Shown here one piece after another: positions 1-4,469 of a stretch of DNA of 7,147 nt. The translations under genes and the position numbers were made by a program. Origin of the DNA: Lachnospiraceae bacterium (lineage in GTDB: Bacteria; Bacillota; Clostridia; Lachnospirales; Lachnospiraceae); the NCBI GenBank assembly GCA_009774615.1, contig VSOC01000164.1, forward strand, positions 1 to 7,147. Reading direction: 5' to 3'. The notes below the pieces were generated by a model that was not told the DNA's origin, did no database searches, and saw nothing but the letters and a program-made list of their open reading frames with translations. Each line of letters begins with the position of its first letter. Within the stretch, counting starts at the first letter, position 1.

Positions 1-24
1 CAATGATAAACTGGTCACACTAGA

Positions 25-168
25 TTATAGGAATAAGCTAAGTTTAAGTTAGAGCCTGGATTACAGGAAGAAGGAAAGTTTCAGGAAGAGCCGGGACTGC
101 AGGGAGAAGGAAAGTTTCAGGAAGAGCCGGGACTGCAGGGAGAAGGAAAGTTTCAGGAAGAGCCGGGA
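25..168 (+). repeat. 36-bp coding tandem repeat, four copies, leading into the DUF4173 gene
   Basis: There are four head-to-tail 36-bp units at 25-60, 61-96, 97-132 and 133-168. The last two are identical, and a partial fifth begins at 169. In the frame of the downstream membrane-protein gene the unit reads LQGEGKFQEEPG. The second copy differs slightly (LQEEGKFQEEPG). The first copy is clearly related but decayed: Q has become TAG at 28-30 and E/G positions include TAA at 34-36. The frame is therefore open only from 37 onward. No ATG lies between 37 and 168; only CTG (97, 133) and TTG (169) are available. Each unit places an AGGAAGAG purine stretch just upstream of the next CTG/TTG, so the repeat itself could supply a ribosome site. 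Confidence 0.9.
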
Positions 169-1980
169 TTGCAGGGACAGGAAGAACAAGTGCAGCAGGG
201 CGGGAAAAATCCTCAGGAAACCACGGCGCATTCCGGATATGGAACGTGGTCGGTGTATTCTAATGGGCAGTCAAATGCATCTTCTCCTGGAACAGGTTAC
301 GGTGCACCGGGGACAGGATATGGTACTTCTGGAACGGGTTACGGTGCACCGAGAACAGGCACGGGTACGCCTCCATACCCGGGGGCAAGTCCTGTGCCAA
401 TCCGCCGTAAAGTATTGAACACCTATCAGGAGCGGCTGAAGTCCAATTTTGGGCGCTATGGTTTTTGTGCATTGTTTATCGGAATATTGACAGCTTTTTG
501 CTTTTATCATAATCCGAATGCGATCACTTATCCGCTGTTTATCGGTGCAATCTATGGGGCGGCCTACTGGATACTGCCTTCTTTAGGATTTGCGGTAAAA
601 AAGGATTCGCTGTTCCTGGTGGCTGCGGCCTTTGTTTTAGCAGGAAACAGTGCGGCGACGGCAAGCTCTGTCCTGCATTATTTAAATACGATTGCCCAGA
701 TTCTTCTTGGTTCAATCTTTCTGATTCACCAGGGTTATGAGGATAAATATTGGGATATAACGAAGTATTTTACTTCCATTATTCTTCTGTGGTTTGAGGC
801 ATTGGCATCGCTTCCGATACCTTTTTCCTATAGTATAGCTTCTGCAAAAAAAATGAAGCATGGACGAAATAAAAATATTCTGATGCTTCTCGGGGGATGT
901 CTGGCGGCAGTTCCGGCAGTGATTTACCTGGGTTATCTTTTAGCCGATGCCGACGCTGTATTTAAGATGATTTTAGAAGATGTGGTGCTGGAAATCTTTA
1001 ATCCCTCGACCCTCTTTGGGATTGCTGCAATGATCTTTTTCTCGACCGTAGTTGTCTGCTGTCTTATGGGGAGTGTCTGCTCGAAGAATCTTTCCGAGGT
1101 GAAAGAAACAGAGCGCCATAATCCTTTAGCGGCAATCAGCTTTACGGCGATGATTGCCCTGCTCTACCTGTTTTTCTGCGGGATTCAGGTTATCTATCTC
1201 TTTGCCGGGAAGGGAAAACTTCCGGCAGATATGACATATTCGGAGTATGCCCGTCAGGGATTTTTCCAGCTTCTTGCAGTAGCGGTGCTGAACCTGATTT
1301 TTGTGCTGAACTGTTTTAAATATTTCCATAAACATTCAGTGCTGACCTTTTTCCTGACGGTAATCAGCCTATGCACCTATGTCATGATTGCATCGGCGGC
1401 TTATCGTATGCTGCTCTATGTGGGGGCATATTATCTGACCTTTCTCCGGCTTTTTGTACTCTGGTTTTTGGGCGTTCTGGCAATCTTAATGCTGGGCGTT
1501 CTGGCGAGCATTTTCCTGCCGCATTTTCGGCTGTTTCGCTGGTGTCTTGTAGTAATTACCCTGGCTTACTGCGGCTTTGCCTGGAGTATGCCGGATTATC
1601 AGATAGCCCGCTACAATATTGCCCAGGAAGGGGGACGGATAACCCTGGACAATGTGAACTATTTTATTGATTACCTTTCTGCCGATGCCGCACCGGCATT
1701 AGCCGAAGCACCATTAAGTCCGGAGGTAACTTACGAGAAACTGTACTGCTATGATAGTCAGCCGGAATACTGCAAAACGGTCGAAAAGGCACTTTTAATC
1801 TGTGATTTGGAAGGAATCCCCTGGAGTTTTCGTATTCCCTGTACAAACAGGCTGACTTCACTGGAGGAACAGATCCAGCATAATCTGGAAGCGGCAAGAA
1901 ACTGGGAACCCGGAATCCGCAGCTATAACTTCTCCACCGCAAGGGCAAAAAAGATGCTGGAAATGGTGGATGGGAAGTAG
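169..1980 (+). CDS. DUF4153/DUF4173-type polytopic membrane protein, start uncertain
   Basis: A 603-aa integral membrane protein of unknown biochemical role. Residues 1-78 are hydrophilic and Gly/Tyr/Pro-rich, including four 7-residue repeats of the GTGYGAP type (residues 41-68). From about residue 96 to 472 there are roughly eleven or twelve hydrophobic segments. Residues 475-603 form a soluble C-terminal tail with several Cys (527, 535, 545, 558). Family-typical motifs are visible: HNP (317-319), YARQGFFQLL (360-369) and the RMLLYVGAYYLTFLRL stretch (413-428), matching the conserved signature of DUF4173 membrane proteins as I remember it. The TTG at 169 is the first accepted start codon in an open frame that extends back to base 37 through the 36-bp repeats; AGGAAG at 155-160 could be its ribosome site. 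The real N-terminus may have been lost by nonsense mutations in the first repeat copy. No partner gene for it is evident in the window. Confidence 0.8.
   Translation: MQGQEEQVQQGGKNPQETTAHSGYGTWSVYSNGQSNASSPGTGYGAPGTGYGTSGTGYGAPRTGTGTPPYPGASPVPIRRKVLNTYQERLKSNFGRYGFCALFIGILTAFCFYHNPNAITYPLFIGAIYGAAYWILPSLGFAVKKDSLFLVAAAFVLAGNSAATASSVLHYLNTIAQILLGSIFLIHQGYEDKYWDITKYFTSIILLWFEALASLPIPFSYSIASAKKMKHGRNKNILMLLGGCLAAVPAVIYLGYLLADADAVFKMILEDVVLEIFNPSTLFGIAAMIFFSTVVVCCLMGSVCSKNLSEVKETERHNPLAAISFTAMIALLYLFFCGIQVIYLFAGKGKLPADMTYSEYARQGFFQLLAVAVLNLIFVLNCFKYFHKHSVLTFFLTVISLCTYVMIASAAYRMLLYVGAYYLTFLRLFVLWFLGVLAILMLGVLASIFLPHFRLFRWCLVVITLAYCGFAWSMPDYQIARYNIAQEGGRITLDNVNYFIDYLSADAAPALAEAPLSPEVTYEKLYCYDSQPEYCKTVEKALLICDLEGIPWSFRIPCTNRLTSLEEQIQHNLEAARNWEPGIRSYNFSTARAKKMLEMVDGK
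289..372 (+). repeat. Four 21-bp in-frame repeats (GTGYG-type) in the membrane-protein gene
   Basis: Units at 289-309, 310-330, 331-351 and 352-372 encode GTGYGAP, GTGYGTS, GTGYGAP and RTGTGTP. They lie in the cytoplasmic or otherwise soluble N-terminal segment before the first membrane helix. Third-position differences between units show they are not recent copies. They give a flexible Gly/Tyr-rich linker. Confidence 0.85.
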
Positions 1981-2012
1981 ATTTTTTCGTAGATACTGAT
2001 AAAAGAAAACGG

Positions 2013-2068
2013 GGCTGCCGTGCTTAAGGTCAGAGAGTAGTTCAGTATAAACCTTTGGTGCGGCAGCC
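2013..2068. terminator. Long imperfect hairpin 3' of the membrane-protein gene; possible bidirectional terminator
   Basis: GGCTGCCG (2013-2020) is complementary to CGGCAGCC (2061-2068), and inside it AAGGT (2026-2030) pairs with ACCTT (2051-2055), leaving a 20-nt loop. In the plus-strand RNA the intervening five bases (2021-2025 against 2056-2060) can form U-G, G-U, C-G and U-G pairs plus one mismatch, giving 17 of 18 possible pairs. In the minus-strand RNA the G-U positions become A/C mismatches. On the minus strand the stem is followed by CC and a T-rich run (2010 down to 1998, GTTTTCTTTTATC), which fits an intrinsic terminator for leftward transcription. On the plus strand there is no good U-tract. 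The stop codon of the membrane gene is 33 bases upstream. Confidence 0.55.
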
Positions 2069-2156
2069 AATGGTATTTACTTGTTGCAATAAAGACAAGC
2101 TTTAGATTGTATATGCAATAAATTGCAGTTCCCATGTTTATAGTAAACTTTCATCA

Positions 2157-2309
2157 TTATTCAATAGGTATCTGTACTTTATGTGGATGAAATGGATGTG
2201 TTTTTGCATAACTTACAGCAGCATGATTAAATTCATCTGCACTTGTTTCATCAAAATAGTGTTGTTTCCACTTTGTATAATCGAATTTTTCCCGAATAAT
2301 TACATGAAC
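2157..2309 (-). pseudogene. C-terminal remnant of an unidentified protein (about 50 codons, no start)
   Basis: Reading the minus strand, a frame ends in TAA at 2159-2157 and encodes a protein-like tail: VHVIIREKFDYTKW, then HYFDETSADEF, then AKTHPFHPHKVQIPIE. The balanced composition (W, H, Y, D, E, P) differs from the neighbouring poly-T/poly-A noise and suggests real coding ancestry. The frame stays open further upstream through Phe/Leu-rich, low-complexity sequence, but no ATG, GTG or TTG start was found in it, so I treat only 2157-2309 as the credible part. I do not recognise the family. The leftward hairpin with T-run at 2068-1998 would sit about 90 bases after its stop codon, consistent with an old leftward gene whose 5' part is gone. 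It could instead be a chance open frame. Confidence 0.4.
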
Positions 2310-2438
2310 AGCAGTAATGAAAAAGGCAAAACAGCAGTTCTGTGAAGGCAGGAAACGAAAAATCCTAAAAAAAACCTGAAAAAAATAAAAAAGTTGGAAA
2401 TTTTTCCGGAGATGAAATGCTTTTTTTAACGCCCTGTG

Positions 2439-2447
2439 TGCTATACT
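2439..2447 (+). promoter_or_regulatory. Possible extended -10 promoter (TGC-TATACT)
   Basis: TGCTATACT at 2439-2447 matches the extended -10 form TGnTATAAT with one mismatch. No convincing -35 is seen at 16-18 bp upstream (GCTTTT region), which extended -10 promoters can tolerate. Transcription would begin near 2454 and run rightward into the leader and terminator at 2549-2603. Confidence 0.4.
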
Positions 2448-2548
2448 CTGATTAACAATCGATATGAGATGGATAAAAAGAAGGCAGGAAGCAGCCGGAA
2501 AGCCCAGGTTTAAGGCGTTTTTTAAGGCTGAATGCTATCGATATTTTC

Positions 2549-2603
2549 AAACTCTGAGTGTAAACCAAACTATACTTTAGTTGACACTCGGAGTTTCTTT
2601 TTT
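2549..2603 (+). terminator. Strong rho-independent terminator
   Basis: AAACTCTGAGTGT (2549-2561) pairs with ACACTCGGAGTTT (2584-2596), 13 pairs with one U-G wobble, followed directly by CTTTTTTG. Within the 22-nt loop AACTA (2568-2572) can pair with TAGTT (2578-2582). It would end rightward transcripts before the regulator gene. The middle of this hairpin is the left copy of the 30-bp inverted repeat. Confidence 0.75.
2558..2587 (+). repeat. Left copy of a 30-bp inverted repeat
   Basis: This 30-mer is the reverse complement of 2716-2745 with one mismatch (29 of 30). It begins GTGTAAAC and ends GTTGACAC, so it is itself a near palindrome with 8-bp arms around 14 bases. It sits exactly in the centre of the terminator hairpin. 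Possible roles are an operator half of a pair or the terminal repeat of a small element. Confidence 0.85.
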
Positions 2604-2715
2604 GTTGTGCAGTAAATTTATGTTTCTATTCTATAATTATCAGACATATTCTTTGAAAATCTTTAAGAAAATCCATGATTTAAAACAATTATCAACCCAA
2701 TTTCTGTAAAAAATA
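2597..2715. other. AT-rich core between the inverted repeats, no gene
   Basis: About 22% GC by hand count, far lower than the flanking genes. I see no open frame with a ribosome site, and nothing recognisable beyond the T-run that belongs to the terminator at its left edge. Together with the inverted repeats on each side it forms a 188-bp unit (2558-2745) that has the general look of a miniature inverted-repeat element, but no target-site duplication is apparent. Confidence 0.5.
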
Positions 2716-2745
2716 GTGTCAACTAAAGTATAGTTTGGTTGACAC
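2716..2745 (-). repeat. Right copy of the 30-bp inverted repeat
   Basis: A near-perfect dyad: GTGTCAAC (2716-2723) and GTTGACAC (2738-2745) are exact complements separated by 14 bases. Each arm contains a TTGACA-like -35 box facing outward. The rightward one (2739-2744) has only a poorly spaced -10 candidate (TAAAAT at 2759-2764, 14-bp spacer), so a promoter here is not convincing. This copy lies 156 bases before the regulator start and is well placed to be an operator for it. Confidence 0.8.
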
Positions 2746-2886
2746 AAAAAAAACCCTGTAAAATAGCGGCTCAGCGGATGCTTAAAGGTGAAAAACAGGG
2801 AAAAAGCCGATAAAAAACAGGTGCAGAACAGGTATTAAAAAATGTTATGAAGATGCTGAAATTTATGCTCATGGTGCAGCACAGAG

Positions 2887-2894
2887 AAAGGGGG
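2887..2894 (+). promoter_or_regulatory. Ribosome binding site of the regulator gene
   Basis: AAAGGGGG is followed by 7 bases and then ATG at 2902. This supports 2902 as the start over the upstream out-of-frame ATGs at 2842, 2847 and 2853. Confidence 0.75.
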
Positions 2895-2901
2895 ACACTT
2901 T

Positions 2902-4137
2902 ATGGCAGAGAAACCGTCCGACGGGTTTTACGCAAGGTTTTTAGGCGGGTTTTCCCTGTATTTTGCAGGGCAGGAAATGCTTTTTGAAGTGAATCCCCAG
3001 GGAAAAACCATGCAGCTTCTTTACTATTTGTTAAAGGCCGGAACTAACGGATGTGAAAAGAAAGAACTCTTAGAACTGGTTCGGCCCGGGGAAAAAGACC
3101 AGAAAAAGCGGCTGAATAATTTCCGCCAGCAGTTGTTTCGGATGCGTGAAATGATACAACATTCTCATTTTCCTAAAGGTGATTACATCGTCTATCAGAA
3201 ACAACGGTATTATTTCACCCTGGATTATCCGCTCTATGTGGATACAGAAAAGCTGGACGGCTTAATCGGTCAGATTCGCAACTGTCCGCAGGCGCAGGCC
3301 AGAGCGGGGACGGGGAATGGACAGGAGCTCTGGCAGCAGTATGAGGATTACTGTGAAGCCTATACCGGGGAATTCCTTCCGATTCTAGGCGGGGAGGAAT
3401 GGGTGACGTTAGAAAGTGCACATTACCAGAAATGGTATTTTACCTGTTTAAATCAGCTTTCCTTACGCTTAAAGGAGCAGAAAAAGTTCGAGCGCCTTCT
3501 GCGGCTGACGACAGCGGCAAGCCAGATTCACCCTTACGATGAATGGCAGGTCGTCCAGATTGAGTGTCTGATGGCGTTAGGGCGGCGCAGGGAGGCAGAA
3601 AAAGTCTATGAAGAGGCAAACGAAATGTTTTATAAGGATTTGGGCCTGACTTCCCTGGATAAAGTGATGGCAAATTATCAGCAAGAAACGCCGTCCTGTT
3701 CTCTGGCAAGAACCTTAGAAAAAGTAAAAGAGGGTTTAAGCGAAGCAGAGCAGGAAAAACACGGTGCTTACTGCTGCAGCTATCCCAGTTTCATGGACAT
3801 CTACCGGATACGGGCAAGGATAGATGAGGCAAATAAAGAACAGAGTCTTTTGCTTTTATGCACATTGTCCGCAGAAAAAGGGGAGTGGAGAGAAGCCGAG
3901 GGGCGGGAGCAGATGGAACTGTTTCAGAAGACCATTATCGGTCAGACCCGGTCAGGTGATGTTTACACCCAGTACAGTAAAAATCAGTATCTGGTGCTCT
4001 TATCCGGCGCAGGAAAGGCGTGTGAAAACCTGATGATTTCCCGGCTGGAAAGAAACTGGAGAAAAGCCGGAGGCCGGGCAAGGGTGAAATTTTCCGTGGA
4101 TGAAGTGGAAGGCATCAGGCAGCAGGAATGTTTCTGA
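2902..4137 (+). CDS. SARP/BTAD-type transcriptional regulator with degenerate GGDEF-like C-terminus
   Basis: A 411-aa cytoplasmic protein. Residues 10-107 fit an OmpR/PhoB-like winged helix of the SARP kind, beginning ARFLGGFSLYFAG and with the YYLLKAG segment (41-47) and the RLNNFRQQLFRMRE recognition-helix region (70-83). Residues 112-262 fit the helical bacterial transcriptional activator (BTAD/TPR-like) domain, with the Y-x-G-EFLP motif (154-160), HPYDEW (210-215) and ALGRRREAEKVYEE (225-238). Residues about 290-400 resemble a GGDEF fold: a hydrophobic LLLLCTL strand, then RSGDVYTQYSKNQYLVLL, where NQYLV occupies the place of the GGDEF signature. Diguanylate cyclase activity is therefore not expected; a binding or structural role is more likely. 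It is probably an activator of the downstream genes: the next start is 46 bases after its stop, with no terminator seen. Family assignment is from motifs recognised by eye. Confidence 0.8.
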   Translation: MAEKPSDGFYARFLGGFSLYFAGQEMLFEVNPQGKTMQLLYYLLKAGTNGCEKKELLELVRPGEKDQKKRLNNFRQQLFRMREMIQHSHFPKGDYIVYQKQRYYFTLDYPLYVDTEKLDGLIGQIRNCPQAQARAGTGNGQELWQQYEDYCEAYTGEFLPILGGEEWVTLESAHYQKWYFTCLNQLSLRLKEQKKFERLLRLTTAASQIHPYDEWQVVQIECLMALGRRREAEKVYEEANEMFYKDLGLTSLDKVMANYQQETPSCSLARTLEKVKEGLSEAEQEKHGAYCCSYPSFMDIYRIRARIDEANKEQSLLLLCTLSAEKGEWREAEGREQMELFQKTIIGQTRSGDVYTQYSKNQYLVLLSGAGKACENLMISRLERNWRKAGGRARVKFSVDEVEGIRQQECF

Positions 4138-4183
4138 ATTCCAATGATCTGCATCAGGAGGGAAGAACAGAGTGGAGGACAGG

Positions 4184-4351
4184 ATGAACAGGAAGGAAAC
4201 ATTCGTTGTGCATATTATCAGTCAGGAAAATGCAACTTGGCAGGGACAGGTGACCTGGCTGGGAAGAAAAGAAACCATGAATTTCCGCAGCTTTCTGGAA
4301 CTGGTAAAACTGATGGATAATGCCATGGCAGAAGAGGACGCAGCGGGTTAG
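4184..4351 (+). CDS. Small conserved-looking protein of 55 aa between regulator and surface protein
   Basis: The frame encodes 55 residues beginning MNRKETFVVHIISQENATWQ, followed by a GQVTWLG strand, then NFRSFLELVKLMDNAM and an acidic tail ending EEDAAG. GGAGG (4174-4178) lies 5 bases before the ATG. An in-frame GTG at 4172 with AGGAGGG (4156-4162) 9 bases upstream is an alternative start adding four residues. The pattern of two short beta strands (FVVHIIS, QGQVTWL) followed by an amphipathic helix (FRSFLELVKLMDNAM) suggests a compact folded domain with no membrane segment. It sits 46 bases after the regulator and 118 before the surface-protein gene, so it is likely co-transcribed with both. 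I recall similar small proteins beside SARP-like regulators in Lachnospiraceae, but that is memory rather than a search. Function is unknown. Confidence 0.8.
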   Translation: MNRKETFVVHIISQENATWQGQVTWLGRKETMNFRSFLELVKLMDNAMAEEDAAG

Positions 4352-4450
4352 GAGAAAGAGAAACGGTAATAAGAGCAAAGAAATCCGGTGATAAAACAAA
4401 AGCGCCGGGTGGAATCAGGATAGAGGCAACCAAAAACGGTCAGGACGTAT

Positions 4451-4457
4451 AAGGAGG
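4451..4457 (+). promoter_or_regulatory. Ribosome binding site AAGGAGG deciding the surface-protein start
   Basis: A perfect Shine-Dalgarno sequence directly abuts an ATG at 4458 (no spacer) and lies 12 bases before the in-frame ATG at 4470. Because a zero spacer is not workable, 4470 is preferred although its spacing is rather long. Confidence 0.65.
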
Positions 4458-4469
4458 ATGAAAAGAGAT

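Larger units (their letters stand above)
2454..2603 (+). ncRNA. Candidate structured leader or small RNA of about 150 nt
   Basis: The segment runs from the possible start site after TATACT to the end of a strong terminator. ATCGATA (2458-2464) is complementary to TATCGAT (2536-2542) and could close a domain of about 85 nt. Inside, CAGCC (2492-2496) can pair with GGCTG (2526-2530), GCC (2502-2504) with GGC (2514-2516), and TTTAAGGC occurs twice (2509-2516, 2521-2528). A closing stem, inner helices and a terminator are the layout of a riboswitch or attenuator. I looked for conserved cores of c-di-GMP (types I and II), T-box, THF, ZTP and fluoride classes and did not see them. It may equally be a stand-alone sRNA. 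The next gene starts 298 bases after the terminator. Confidence 0.35.

Noticed and set aside
1923..2135. Minus-strand 70-aa frame across the hairpin after the membrane-protein gene
   Set aside because: It overlaps the end of the plus-strand gene and the hairpin arms, has no clear ribosome site, and I cannot link it to a protein. A dispersed repeat could explain it.
2276..2281. Perfect TATAAT
   Set aside because: No -35 box at usable spacing; it lies in the AT-rich remnant of the minus-strand frame.
2454..2545. c-di-GMP riboswitch upstream of a GGDEF-like regulator
   Set aside because: The conserved core elements of type I and type II c-di-GMP riboswitches, such as the GACGCAAAGC segment, are not present.
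2754..2800. CCCTGT/ACAGGG hairpin, with a T-run on the minus strand
   Set aside because: Only six pairs with a 35-nt loop; too weak to call a terminator.
2847..2990. Short plus-strand frame starting at ATG 2847 and overlapping the regulator start in another frame
   Set aside because: There is no ribosome site before it, and the AAAGGGGG at 2887-2894 serves the ATG at 2902.
4385..4408. CCGGTG/CGCCGG hairpin between the small gene and the surface-protein gene
   Set aside because: Six pairs including one wobble and no T-run, so not a terminator; an attenuation role cannot be supported.
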